In this document: one piece after another, positions 25,081 through 33,685 of the stretch
Numbering within the stretch: the stretch's first letter is position 1
Layout of the letters: each line of letters opens with the position of its first letter
NCBI RefSeq assembly: GCF_018334155.1
Contig: NZ_JAGXTP010000001.1
Span: forward strand, 930,001-994,000
DNA from: Devosia litorisediminis
Lineage (GTDB): Bacteria; Pseudomonadota; Alphaproteobacteria; Rhizobiales; Devosiaceae
DNA: 64,000 bases
Direction: 5' to 3'
Notes under the pieces: generated by a model
Seen by the model: only the letters and a program-made list of their open reading frames with translations
The model's database searches: none
Told to the model about the DNA's origin: nothing
Position numbers and translations under genes: made by a program

Positions 25081-26154
25081 CTACTCGGCAGGGTTGGCCT
25101 GCAGCTGGTCGCGGGGCTTGGCCGTGCCAGGCAGGTGGGCCCAGCGGGGCCGCTCAAACAGGAACTTGCCCAAGCCCGTGCGCTGCACCAGCCAGTACAG
25201 AACCAGCGGTGAAGTGATGGCGACAGCCATGGTGATGAAGGTCAGTAAGGTGGGTTCAAGGACGCCGAACTTGATCAGCAGCGTACGCGCAATGCCCATC
25301 GGGAGGACGAAGGCAACGTAGATGATCAGCGACTTGCTGCCCATCCAGCGCAGCCAGTCCATGACGGGCAGCCGTGTCAGAAGAGCGGCTATGACGCACA
25401 GCGCCGCTGTGCCAGCAAGCGCCAGCACCAGGTGAACACCGGGCAGGCCAGCCAGACCCATCACGGGGTGAATGGGGTCCATTGCGAAGCCGGGCGAGAA
25501 GACCAGCGCTGTGTTCAATATGGCCCAGATCAACAACCCCACAAGAGCCAGGGCATTATTGGAGGTTGCCCAGGCTGTCAGACGGAACAAATGGGGTGCG
25601 AGTACAAAGCCAGCATAGAAGAACACGAAATAGGCGGCGAGCTGATCGATGGCATAAGCGCCAGTGTGAATGGCGGCCATTTGCAGAATGGCACCGACGG
25701 CGAAGACACCCCAGACCGGCGCTCGCAGCATATGCAAAACCTTGGTCACCGCGCTAACAACGGCCAGCATATAGATGAACCAGAGCACGCCATATGGCTG
25801 CACCACCGCCCAGCCGAGCTGTTCGAGTGCGCCGAGGGGGTTGGTGGCCAACAGCCCGACTTTGAAGACGATATGGATGATTGCCCAGAGGGCATAGAAA
25901 TACAGGTAGTGGACCACCCGACGGTCGGCAAAGCCACGCCAGGGGCGATCGATGACCTGAGAGAGAAACAGGCCTGAAATCAGAAAGAATTCGGGCATGC
26001 GGAATGGGGTGGCAAAGGCAATGGCCCAGTGGAAAAGGCTGATGCCACCAGTGTCTTCACCCACGCTGGCGGCCGCATACATCATGACCACCAGAAAGAT
26101 GGACAGGCCCTTGGCCATATCCACCCAATCGAGACGCTTTTGTAGGATTGCCAT
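25081..26154 (-). CDS. Acyltransferase-3-like membrane protein
   Basis: 357-residue protein with about ten membrane helices, related to the Acyl_transf_3 family that O-acylates surface glycans. The start LDWVDMAKGLSIFLVVMMYA and RMPEFFLISGLFLSQVIDRP follow the family pattern. The His normally found at the end of the first helix is Tyr here (VVMMYAA), which could mean a changed or lost activity. ATG 26154 has GGAGTG eight bases before it; the GTG at 26163 is less likely. It is the last gene of the glycan block inserted between purS and purQ. Confidence 0.8.
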   Translation of the reverse strand: MAILQKRLDWVDMAKGLSIFLVVMMYAAASVGEDTGGISLFHWAIAFATPFRMPEFFLISGLFLSQVIDRPWRGFADRRVVHYLYFYALWAIIHIVFKVGLLATNPLGALEQLGWAVVQPYGVLWFIYMLAVVSAVTKVLHMLRAPVWGVFAVGAILQMAAIHTGAYAIDQLAAYFVFFYAGFVLAPHLFRLTAWATSNNALALVGLLIWAILNTALVFSPGFAMDPIHPVMGLAGLPGVHLVLALAGTAALCVIAALLTRLPVMDWLRWMGSKSLIIYVAFVLPMGIARTLLIKFGVLEPTLLTFITMAVAITSPLVLYWLVQRTGLGKFLFERPRWAHLPGTAKPRDQLQANPAE

Positions 26155-26271
26155 TGTCCACACTCCGAGAATTGTGTGGCGCAGCCTAATCGTGTGTCCT
26201 CTCAGCGAGGTTACCAGCCGCAGATGGGTTTGAGATAGATGCGCGATTGGTAAGCATTTGACTAAGCCCGG

Positions 26272-27648
26272 TCAGTCCACTCGGTAGGCTATCTGCATGC
26301 CGTCGTCGAAGTTTTTGGAGCGGGCCAGTTCCGTCGTGGCGCGACCCGCCTCAGCAATGGCGGCCAAGGCGGGCGCGCATTCATTGCAAATCAGCCAATA
26401 GGGTGTGGGGATCGTGCCGAACACCGGATCCACCGCACCTTCGCTTCGATAACGCCAGTCAACGGGCCCAAGCAGTGCGCCGTTATTGCCGCTGATATAG
26501 CAGATATCGTAGGCAGCAGCGATCGGGGAGAGATTGTAGTCCTGCCAACCGATTAACTGTCTCGATGGATCAAAGCTGGCGCCGGCATCGGACTGGATTA
26601 CGGCGTAGAGGTCCGGGCGGTCCCAGACCGGATTTTCCAAGCGATTTTTGACCATGGCAATACCGGCGACTGCCTGTGGTGTCAGCAGGACGATCAGGAC
26701 CCAGCGCTTTGCGCCGGGGGGACCGGCGAGGACGAAGGCCATGACAGTCATCACCATCATAAAGGCCGAGTGCCAGGGGGATTCGCCGTAGACGGCGGCG
26801 GCCCCCACGGCAAAGAGGATTGTCAGGGCCAGCAGGGTGAGCAGGATGGCGCGCTGGTGCCACAAACCATAGCAGAGCAGCGCAAGGCTGAGAATCGCAG
26901 TCGGCCAGATACGCAGGACTGGCCAGGTCAGCGGCCAGGCAAGGTTGAAAGCGATCATGTCCGCCAAGTGCGCGCTGGATGGCGCACTTTCGGGATTACC
27001 CAGACCAGAGACCAGCGCGCAGGCGCCAAAGAACAGGCCCAGTGCTGCGGGCGCCAGCAGGGTGGGCAACCGGGCGCCGCGCTGCAACTGTACAAGCAGC
27101 CACAAGGCGAACGGGAAGCCTGCGTAGAAATGGAAACCACAAGCCAGTGCCATGACCCAGCTCGCGGCAGTGGAGCGCCCGTTTCGCTCCAGCAACAGGG
27201 CGCCCAGTACCGCGGTCAAGACGAGGCTGTAGGGGCGAAAATGATAGCCCCAGTACTGCATTACAACATGCGAACAGAGCAGCAGCGCCAGGATCAGCAC
27301 ATCGCCACGCAGCAGGCGCGCCAACAAAACAGCGTTCACGATGGCGACGACTAGCGTGAAATAGCGGGCCTGCGAAAAATCAAGGAACAGCGAGAGACCG
27401 CGCAGGATCCAATACCACAGCGGCGGGTGCCCCTCGCCAGGTATGATGAGGAAATCGCGCAGGCCCGACAGGTTTTGCGCCCATAGCCAGGCTTGGGCTT
27501 CGTCGCGCCAAGGCTGATGGCCAACGGCCAGAACACACTGCAACGCAATGTAGAGCAGGACGATAATGATCGTCGCGATGCGGTCGCCCCGGCTGATTGG
27601 CTGGCTGGTTGAGCCAGCGGTCAGGTCAGGCGATGCGGCGTGGGACAA
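26272..27648 (-). CDS. GT-C fold membrane glycosyltransferase-like protein
   Basis: About 458 residues with some ten membrane helices followed by a soluble tail. After the first helix comes [20 protein letters not shown], the D-E motif of GT-C enzymes that use polyprenyl-phosphate sugars on the outer face of the inner membrane. [14 protein letters not shown] fits the same group. The C-terminal 110 residues (from about [11 protein letters not shown]) are probably a periplasmic domain. I start it at TTG 27648 with GAGGAA just before, overlapping the flavoprotein gene by 23 bases; ATG codons at 27690 and 27702 lie deeper inside that gene. The glycan acceptor is unknown. Confidence 0.75.
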   Translation of the reverse strand: MSHAASPDLTAGSTSQPISRGDRIATIIIVLLYIALQCVLAVGHQPWRDEAQAWLWAQNLSGLRDFLIIPGEGHPPLWYWILRGLSLFLDFSQARYFTLVVAIVNAVLLARLLRGDVLILALLLCSHVVMQYWGYHFRPYSLVLTAVLGALLLERNGRSTAASWVMALACGFHFYAGFPFALWLLVQLQRGARLPTLLAPAALGLFFGACALVSGLGNPESAPSSAHLADMIAFNLAWPLTWPVLRIWPTAILSLALLCYGLWHQRAILLTLLALTILFAVGAAAVYGESPWHSAFMMVMTVMAFVLAGPPGAKRWVLIVLLTPQAVAGIAMVKNRLENPVWDRPDLYAVIQSDAGASFDPSRQLIGWQDYNLSPIAAAYDICYISGNNGALLGPVDWRYRSEGAVDPVFGTIPTPYWLICNECAPALAAIAEAGRATTELARSKNFDDGMQIAYRVD

Positions 27649-29110
27649 GGCGTTCCTCGATCTTATCGTCGCCGGCAGAGCCGCCCTCATGATACTCGGC
27701 ATCCTCGTTGACGCCCCAGACGTCGTGAACACTGCTACCAGCGATGATGTTCTTGGCGGTCAGGATGCCGGTCATCATGGCATGGTCCTGATTGTTGTAC
27801 TTGTGCATGCCGTTGCGCCCGGCCAGGTGCAGATTAGTGAACTGCTCCTCGAGCCCTTCGGTGATGGTGTCGACATTGATCTTGTAGGTATCGTCATAGA
27901 CTGGATAGGCCTTGGGCTGGCGAACAACCGAGCCATCGATGATGTCCTGAGGCTCTGCCAGGCCGAGTTGACCGATTTCCTGCTTGGCGCGGGCGATAAG
28001 GTCGGCGTCGCTCATGTCCCAGGTGTCGTCGCCGGCATTGCAGAAGTATTCCATGCCGTAGCAGGCCGTATTGGGGTCCGGCACCATATCCGGCGACCAG
28101 GATTTGAAGTTCTGAATGCGGCCGACCTTGACGCTGGGATCGTGGATATAGATCCAGTTATCATCAAAGCTTTCTTTGCCGCGCGTGATCAGCCCGATGA
28201 TCAGGAAGTCGCGATAGCGCAGGCCCTTGGCGGCTGCGGCCACAGCGGGGTCTGCATCTGCGCCCAGCATGCGCACCAGTTCATTGACCGCAGCGGTCGA
28301 GACCAGATGATCGGCTGTGATCTTGGTTTCCTTGCCCTGGGCATCGGTAACAATGGCGATCCACTTGCCGGTTTCGGCGTGCTGGCTGATCGCCGTGATG
28401 GTTGAGCCCATCATCATGGTGCCGCCTTGATCGACAATCTTGTCGCGGGCGCGTTCCCACATCTGACCGGGGCCGAGGCGGGGGTAGCGGAAACTGTTGA
28501 TCAGGGTTTTGATTACCCCGTCACTGCCGGATGGTTTCTTGCCGAGACCGAAGCTCTGGATGATGGCCTGATAGAGATTGAGGCCCTTGATACGCTGGGC
28601 GGCCCAGTCGGCCGAAATGTCCCCGCAATCCATGCCCCAGACCTTTTCGGTATAGGTCTTGAAAAATATCTCAAACAGACGGCGGCCAAAATTGTTGACC
28701 ACCCATTGTTCAAAACTGACCACATTGCGGTGGGGGCGGATCTGCGCCCAACCATAGGATATTACGCAGCGCAGTGCTTCGACCGGCCCAAGCTTGGCCA
28801 GTGCGTCGCCGGCTCGCAGCGGGTAATCAAAGAGCTTGCCGTTGTAGTAAATGCGGCTTGAGCGGGGACGCTGCAGCATCTCGTTGCCCATGATTTCGGT
28901 CCACCAGGCTTCGACTTCAGCGCTTTTGGAAAAGAAGCGGTGCCCGCCGATGTCGAAGCGATAGCCCTTGTAGTTCACCGTGCGGGAAATGCCCCCGACA
29001 TAGACGGGATCGCGCTCGACGATGGCGACGCTGTGACCGGCCTTGGTCAGCTCGTAAGCTGTGGTCAGACCGGCAGGGCCGGCACCAATGATCAGGGTTT
29101 CGACATTCAT
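27626..29110 (-). CDS. FAD-dependent oxidoreductase, UDP-galactopyranose-mutase-like
   Basis: 494-residue flavoprotein with an N-terminal Rossmann motif [20 protein letters not shown] and the following [15 protein letters not shown] and [20 protein letters not shown], the pattern shared by UDP-galactopyranose mutase and protoporphyrinogen-oxidase-like proteins. [20 protein letters not shown] near the end closes the FAD site. Its neighbours (GtrA downstream start overlap, GT-C gene) suggest it modifies a nucleotide- or lipid-linked sugar. It overlaps gtrA by four bases and the GT-C gene by about 23, so the three are one operon. True substrate is undetermined. Confidence 0.83.
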   Translation of the reverse strand: MNVETLIIGAGPAGLTTAYELTKAGHSVAIVERDPVYVGGISRTVNYKGYRFDIGGHRFFSKSAEVEAWWTEIMGNEMLQRPRSSRIYYNGKLFDYPLRAGDALAKLGPVEALRCVISYGWAQIRPHRNVVSFEQWVVNNFGRRLFEIFFKTYTEKVWGMDCGDISADWAAQRIKGLNLYQAIIQSFGLGKKPSGSDGVIKTLINSFRYPRLGPGQMWERARDKIVDQGGTMMMGSTITAISQHAETGKWIAIVTDAQGKETKITADHLVSTAAVNELVRMLGADADPAVAAAAKGLRYRDFLIIGLITRGKESFDDNWIYIHDPSVKVGRIQNFKSWSPDMVPDPNTACYGMEYFCNAGDDTWDMSDADLIARAKQEIGQLGLAEPQDIIDGSVVRQPKAYPVYDDTYKINVDTITEGLEEQFTNLHLAGRNGMHKYNNQDHAMMTGILTAKNIIAGSSVHDVWGVNEDAEYHEGGSAGDDKIEERLVPRRIA

Positions 29111-29589
29111 GGGCGCACCGCCGCCTTGTTTGCGAGAAAAGCCAGAACGCCACCGGCAAACGAAACATGCTTGTGGGCGAGGAATGAGTACAGGACGACC
29201 AGTCCCACAGCGCCAAGATGGGCGATGCGTTCCTGTGGTGCGGCCACAGGGAGCTGGTTGAGCCAGTCAAAGATCGACAGGGTGAACAGGGTTACCAACG
29301 CAAAGGCAACGAGCAGTCGCAGCAGCAGTGTGGTCAGCGAAATGACAAGGAAGCTGGTGAATTGCTCATGCGCGGCGCGATCGTCCGGGGCAAAGACAAA
29401 GCGCCGGGAAATGACAAAGTTCACGCCCATGCCGCATAGCGCACCCAATGCGATGGCCGCGGCATACAGCGTGGGCGCGCGAGCGAACCCTGCCGTCAGC
29501 AAAAATTGCACAAGCGCAATGTCGACACACGTCGCTGCGCCTGCAGAGACCAAGTAACGTGGAAAAGCGCCCAATAGAACCGCCGACAA
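29107..29589 (-). CDS. GtrA-family membrane protein
   Basis: 160-residue four-helix protein of the GtrA family, thought to flip polyprenyl-phosphate sugars or otherwise serve their export. The family pattern is [20 protein letters not shown] in helix 1, [14 protein letters not shown] after helix 2, and a last helix ending [13 protein letters not shown]. The ORF begins with TTG at 29589; a second TTG at 29574 after GGCGG is possible. It is the first of the overlapping glycan genes. No GtrB-type GT2 enzyme is present in the window. Confidence 0.82.
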   Translation of the reverse strand: MSAVLLGAFPRYLVSAGAATCVDIALVQFLLTAGFARAPTLYAAAIALGALCGMGVNFVISRRFVFAPDDRAAHEQFTSFLVISLTTLLLRLLVAFALVTLFTLSIFDWLNQLPVAAPQERIAHLGAVGLVVLYSFLAHKHVSFAGGVLAFLANKAAVRP

Positions 29590-29640
29590 CAGCTGATAAG
29601 TGTTGTCGGAAGGCTAGCCAGTGTGGGTTAACAAACGGTC

Positions 29641-29680
29641 AGCGCAATCGAAATAGACAGATGTGTCAGATGATTGCGCT
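29641..29680 (-). other. Two-tier hairpin upstream of gtrA
   Basis: AGCGCAATC (29641-29649) pairs exactly with GATTGCGCT (29672-29680); inside is GACA-GATG-TGTC (29657-29668). There is no T run on either side, so it is not a classical terminator. It lies 10 bases past the small ORF at 29691-29774 and about 50 bases before gtrA. Confidence 0.4.
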
Positions 29681-29690
29681 CGCAGTTTTG

Positions 29691-29774
29691 CTAGACGGGG
29701 ACGGAAGCATAGGCCGCGAAGAGAAGGCCCAGAGTGGCGAAGAACATGACCGAGAGGGAGATGGTTTTGAGCAT
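29691..29774 (-). CDS. Putative 27-residue single-helix membrane protein
   Basis: ATG at 29774 to TAG at 29691. After MLKTIS comes one hydrophobic helix (LSVMFFATLGLLFAAYA) and the end SVPV. This is the normal shape of a small inner-membrane protein, and the codon pattern is compatible with coding, but there is no clear Shine-Dalgarno sequence. It lies 53 bases after purS on the same strand and is followed by a two-tier hairpin. Conservation in relatives would decide whether it is real. Confidence 0.4.
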   Translation of the reverse strand: MLKTISLSVMFFATLGLLFAAYASVPV

Positions 29775-29827
29775 AGCAAAGGGTCCGGCGTCACTGCTTG
29801 ACGCGCTCTATCTATCGCCGTGAGGCG

Positions 29828-30070
29828 TTAATTTGAGATTTCGATCGCGTAGTTTTCGATCACGGTGTTGGCCAGCAGTTTTTCACACATGCTGGTGATC
29901 TGAGAACGCGCGGCGGCCTCATCAGTTCCTTCCACGACAAGATCAAAAACCTTTCCTTGCCGGACAGAGCCAACATCGGGGAAACCTAGACCCCTTAGCG
30001 AGCCTTCAATCGCCTGGCCCTGTGGGTCCAGAACGCCAGCCTTGAGGGTGACCGTGACGCGCGCTTTCAT
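29828..30070 (-). CDS. purS: Phosphoribosylformylglycinamidine synthase subunit PurS
   Basis: 80-residue PurS, the small dimeric subunit that joins PurL and PurQ into the FGAM synthase complex. The family core is KARVTVTLKAGVLDPQGQAI, LRGLGFPDVGSVRQGKVFDL and LLANTVIENYAIEI. It is 15 bases after purC, so the two are one operon; the partners purQ and purL are separated from it by about 5 kb of unrelated genes. Confidence 0.95.
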   Translation of the reverse strand: MKARVTVTLKAGVLDPQGQAIEGSLRGLGFPDVGSVRQGKVFDLVVEGTDEAAARSQITSMCEKLLANTVIENYAIEISN

Positions 30071-30085
30071 CCGTATCTGCTCCGG

Positions 30086-30850
30086 CTACTGAACGAGACG
30101 CGGACCAGTGGTCAGCGCATTTTCGGTTTCAACAAGAATGCCAAGTCGCTGAGCGACGTCGCGATAGCTTTCGATCAGTCCGCCAAGGTTTTCACGGAAA
30201 CGATCCTTGTCCATTTTGGCGCGGGTCTTGACGTCCCACAGGCGGCAACTGTCGGGGCTGATCTCGTCAGCCAGCACGATGCGCATCAGATCGCCTTCAT
30301 AAAGGCGACCGCATTCGATCTTGAAGTCGACCAGCTGAATGCCGACGCCCATGAACAGGCCAGTCAGGAAGTCGTTGACGCGAATGGCCAGGCTCATGAT
30401 GTCGTCAAGTTCGGCCGGGGTGGCCCAGCCAAAGGCCGTGATGTGCTCTTCGCTGACCATGGGGTCATGCAGCGCATCGTCCTTGTAGCAAAACTCGATG
30501 ATGGAGCGGGGCAGTTGGGTGCCGGGCTCAAGACCCAGGCGCTTGACCAGCGAGCCAGCTGCAAAGTTGCGCACAATGATCTCGAGCGGAATGATTTCCA
30601 CTTCCTTGATCAGCTGCTCGCGCATGTTGATACGGCGGATGAAGTGAGTCGGGATGCCCAGGCCGTTGAGCTTGGTGAACACGAACTCAGAGATTCGGTT
30701 GTTCAGAACACCCTTGCCGTCGATGACTTCATGACGGGCGCCATCACCTGCGGTGGTGTCGTCCTTGAAATACTGAACCAGAGTGCCGGGCTCAGGACCT
30801 TCGAACAAGATCTTGGCCTTGCCCTCGTAGATTTTGCGTCGACGGTTCAT
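30086..30850 (-). CDS. purC: SAICAR synthetase
   Basis: Joins aspartate to CAIR with ATP in purine synthesis. At 254 residues it is of usual length. Signatures are [20 protein letters not shown] at the start, [20 protein letters not shown] near residue 90 and [20 protein letters not shown] near 175, then [16 protein letters not shown] at 30850 is chosen; the longer frame to 30931 runs towards the divergent DUF1476 gene without similarity. It leads the purC-purS operon. Confidence 0.97.
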   Translation of the reverse strand: MNRRRKIYEGKAKILFEGPEPGTLVQYFKDDTTAGDGARHEVIDGKGVLNNRISEFVFTKLNGLGIPTHFIRRINMREQLIKEVEIIPLEIIVRNFAAGSLVKRLGLEPGTQLPRSIIEFCYKDDALHDPMVSEEHITAFGWATPAELDDIMSLAIRVNDFLTGLFMGVGIQLVDFKIECGRLYEGDLMRIVLADEISPDSCRLWDVKTRAKMDKDRFRENLGGLIESYRDVAQRLGILVETENALTTGPRLVQ

Positions 30851-31079
30851 TGGGAATCCGGACCGTTTGGAGGAGGGGAATTTGGCCGCTTCATGCGCCA
30901 GAACGGTGCAAAAAAGCAAGCTCTTTCGCATTCATTGACTGGATGGCGGCGCTGCATCGCATGTTGTCGAGCATAAGGTCGCAACGTTGGAGGGGCCGTT
31001 GATTTGGTCGTCTGAACCGCCTATGTCCAATGGCGAGCGCCTGTAGGGCGGCAATGTCAAAGGCAAGCGGGAGAGTCGC

Positions 31080-31403
31080 ATGAGCCAGTTTGAAGATCGG
31101 GCGAAGGGGCAGGAAGCCAAGTATGCCTTTGACGCCGAGACCAAGTTCAAGGCGGAAGCCCGCCGCAACAAGCTGCTGGGTATCTGGGCCGCAGAACTGC
31201 TGGGCCTGACCGGCGATGCTGCCACCGGCTATGCCGCTGAAGTTGTCGCAGCTGATTTTGAAGAAGCCGGCGATGAAGACGTGTTCCGCAAAGTGTCGGG
31301 CGACCTCAAGGCCAAGAACATTGCCGTTGGTGACGACGTGATTCGTGCCAAGATGCTGCAGTTGGCCCAGCTCGCCAACGAGCAGGTCGCTGCCGAGGGC
31401 TGA
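31080..31403 (+). CDS. DUF1476 protein, F1-ATPase zeta inhibitor
   Basis: 107-residue four-helix protein of the DUF1476 family. In Paracoccus the orthologue is the zeta subunit that blocks ATP hydrolysis by F1-ATPase; its inhibitory part is the extreme N-terminus. The sequence opens SQFEDRAKGQEAKYAFDAE and ends LAQLANEQVAAEG, as in other alphaproteobacteria. GGGAGAG precedes the ATG. It is divergent from purC, a conserved arrangement in this class, and ends in a strong terminator. Confidence 0.92.
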   Translation: MSQFEDRAKGQEAKYAFDAETKFKAEARRNKLLGIWAAELLGLTGDAATGYAAEVVAADFEEAGDEDVFRKVSGDLKAKNIAVGDDVIRAKMLQLAQLANEQVAAEG

Positions 31404-31431
31404 TCGGTTCAATTGCCGGCAAGCACTGTTT

Positions 31432-31463
31432 AGGGAGCTGATCGCAAGATTGGCTCCCTTTTT
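31432..31463 (+). terminator. Rho-independent terminator of the DUF1476 gene
   Basis: AGGGAGC (31432-31438) pairs with GCTCCCT (31453-31459); the inner bases continue the stem to a GCAA tetraloop with two G-T pairs, and five T follow. Nothing definite is seen between here and the peroxidase start apart from a short TACGG/CCGTA dyad near 31479-31492. Confidence 0.9.
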
Positions 31464-31584
31464 GATTCCACTTCTACGTACGGCGCTCCGTAGTGTTCCG
31501 AGTTACAAAGTGCAGCGAGGATGGCCTTAAATCCCTCTAGAGAGCAGCCGAACGTTGAGTCCGGCGGACTTGAGGGGGATGGTC

Positions 31585-33117
31585 ATGCAGCACGGTGTAA
31601 AAAATTTCGAAGTCGTCGCACCGCGATCGCGGTTTTATCAGGGCGGGTTTGGGCGGATGTTCCCCGATCTCAAGCCGTGGAAGCCAGAACTTGCGGCCGA
31701 GACAGCGACTGCTCTTGAGCAACACATGCTCGATTTCGCAAATGCGAAAATGACAGCCGCAGATAATGAAGACACGGACTCCACCCTGCCGGCCGGTTAC
31801 ACCTATTTCGGCCAGTTTGTTGATCACGACATCACGCTGGACGTCACGCCCCTCAGTGATGCGGAGGTCGACCCAAACAGGTTGCACAACTTCAGGACGC
31901 CGCGGCTCGATCTGGACAATGTTTATGGATTGGGGCCGGATGCTCAGCCTTATCTGTATGAAAACGTGGCAGGGCGGATCAAACTTCGCGTCGGCAGTAT
32001 CGGCAACAGATTCAGGGATCTAGCGCGCCTTTCACGTGCAGAGGGCGAAAGTCAGACAGCGCTAATCGGGGATCACCGGAATGACGAGAATGCTGTGGTC
32101 GCGCAGGTGCAGTTGGCGTTCATCATGGCGCATAATAGTCTGGCCGACGCGGCTTTCGATCTGGGTCTGCAGGGAATGGCCGGGTTTCAGGCTGCACGCA
32201 ACACGTTGAAATGGCTCTACCAGTGGGTGGTGTGGAACGACTATATCGCCCGCATCTGTCAGGCGGAGGTGCATGAAACCGCTCTAAGGCATCATCCAGA
32301 CGCGGTTGGCGAGGCTGCGTGGGAAGCAGGCTATAAGCACGTCTTTGACTGGCGTAATACGCCATATATGCCGCTGGAATTTTCCGTCGCGGCCTATCGC
32401 TTCGGACACTCGCTGGTGAGAGACCGTTATCAGACCAACGTGCTGCATGGATTTGGCAGTTTCATACCGATCTTCGCGCCGAACGGCGCGACCTTGATGG
32501 GTTTCCGGGCACTGGAAGCAGATCGGGTGGTGCAATGGGACTGGTTCCTGCCGATGACCAGCTCCAGCAATCCATTTCCTCAAATGACGCGGAAATTTGA
32601 CCCGCGGCTGGCTCAGGCCCTGACCCATCTGCCGGAGGACCCCGAGCGGCCAGGCGACAGTGCCAAGATACTCAACGTACTGGCAGCCCGCAATCTGGTG
32701 CGCGGCGTGCGTATGGAACTGCCGGCGGGCACAGCAGTTGCCAAGGCGCTTAATGTGGCGCCGATTTCCCTGTCGGACACCGAACCGGACGCTCTGTGGT
32801 ACTATGTGCTGCGCGAGGCCGAACTCGATGGTGGGAATTGCCTGGGAAAAGTGGGTTCGATAATCGTCGCGGCGACATTTGCCGGGCTGCTCAAGGGTGA
32901 TCCGCTATCGTATTTCAATATAGAGCCCGGGTGGACACCCGCCAAGGACACCCTGCTGAAATCGCTGCAGAAAAAGCTGAGCGCGGCCAATAAATCCGCA
33001 TTGAATGCGGATGCGCACATTGTGCCGCGACCGGTGGGACAACCCGACTGGACATTCGCTGCGATCATTCGCCTGGCTGGGTTGCCGGTTCAGGCCGACG
33101 ATTTCGCTCAGCAGTGA
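31585..33117 (+). CDS. Animal-type haem peroxidase superfamily protein
   Basis: 510-residue member of the peroxidase-cyclooxygenase superfamily. The distal site reads YFGQFVDHDITLDVTPL near residue 75, giving distal Gln, the haem-linking Asp, distal His and the calcium Asp in the same order as myeloperoxidase. The catalytic Arg is in LIGDHRNDENAVVAQ near 169, and the proximal His in SVAAYRFGHSLVRDRY near 270. There is no signal peptide and no RTX repeat, unlike many bacterial secreted members. ATG 31585 follows GAGGGG; the longer frame from TTG 31555 is unlikely. It stands alone between a terminator and a convergent gene. Substrate (halide, phenol or lipid) is unknown. Confidence 0.9.
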   Translation: MQHGVKNFEVVAPRSRFYQGGFGRMFPDLKPWKPELAAETATALEQHMLDFANAKMTAADNEDTDSTLPAGYTYFGQFVDHDITLDVTPLSDAEVDPNRLHNFRTPRLDLDNVYGLGPDAQPYLYENVAGRIKLRVGSIGNRFRDLARLSRAEGESQTALIGDHRNDENAVVAQVQLAFIMAHNSLADAAFDLGLQGMAGFQAARNTLKWLYQWVVWNDYIARICQAEVHETALRHHPDAVGEAAWEAGYKHVFDWRNTPYMPLEFSVAAYRFGHSLVRDRYQTNVLHGFGSFIPIFAPNGATLMGFRALEADRVVQWDWFLPMTSSSNPFPQMTRKFDPRLAQALTHLPEDPERPGDSAKILNVLAARNLVRGVRMELPAGTAVAKALNVAPISLSDTEPDALWYYVLREAELDGGNCLGKVGSIIVAATFAGLLKGDPLSYFNIEPGWTPAKDTLLKSLQKKLSAANKSALNADAHIVPRPVGQPDWTFAAIIRLAGLPVQADDFAQQ

Positions 33118-33129
33118 CTGACTCTGCCG

Positions 33130-33678
33130 TCACAGCCGCTGCATCAGACGGGTAAACATCAGCAAACCCTCAGGCCAGGGACCATGACCGGAGTCCAGAT
33201 TGATGTGTCCTGCGTCGCCTGCCTGATGAAAATCGGAGCCCCAGCAGGTGGCAAATTCAACGGCGCGATCGACTGTGCAGAGGGGGTCGTTGTTGGATGT
33301 CACCAACATTGAGGGAAAGGGCAGCGGGTCGCGCTGGATGGGGCGGAAGGCATGCATGGCCTCGGGTGCGGCAGAACTAAGTTCAATATCGGGTGGCGCC
33401 ACCAGAAACGCCCCATGCACGTTGTCGGGCAGGCGGGTGCCAGCCTGAGCCACAGCAATAACCGCCAGAGAGTGTGCCACCAGCACGACAGGTCGCGCCG
33501 TCAGGCGGCATGCCTGATCAATAGTAGCGACCCAGTCATCCAGGTCCGGCTCATCCCAGTCGGCCTGTTCCACGATGGCGGCAGTGCCCATGCGTTCGGC
33601 CCAGCGCAACTGCCAGTGGCCGTCTGCCACATTGCCCAAACCGGGCAGGATGAGGATATCGCAATCCGCGAGCTTCAT
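33130..33678 (-). CDS. RBBP9/YdeN-family alpha/beta hydrolase
   Basis: 182-residue serine hydrolase of the RBBP9/YdeN type. Nucleophile Ser is in VLVAHSLAVIAVAQAG near residue 74, Asp in TSNNDPLCTVDRA near 131, and His in GHINLDSGHGPWPEGL near 161. ILPGLGNVADGHWQLRWAER at the N-terminus is the family's oxyanion region. The start at 33678 is eight bases after the purB stop, so it is probably co-transcribed with purB; the longer frame overlaps purB. Physiological substrate unknown. Confidence 0.87.
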   Translation of the reverse strand: MKLADCDILILPGLGNVADGHWQLRWAERMGTAAIVEQADWDEPDLDDWVATIDQACRLTARPVVLVAHSLAVIAVAQAGTRLPDNVHGAFLVAPPDIELSSAAPEAMHAFRPIQRDPLPFPSMLVTSNNDPLCTVDRAVEFATCWGSDFHQAGDAGHINLDSGHGPWPEGLLMFTRLMQRL

Positions 33679-33685
33679 GGACTGA

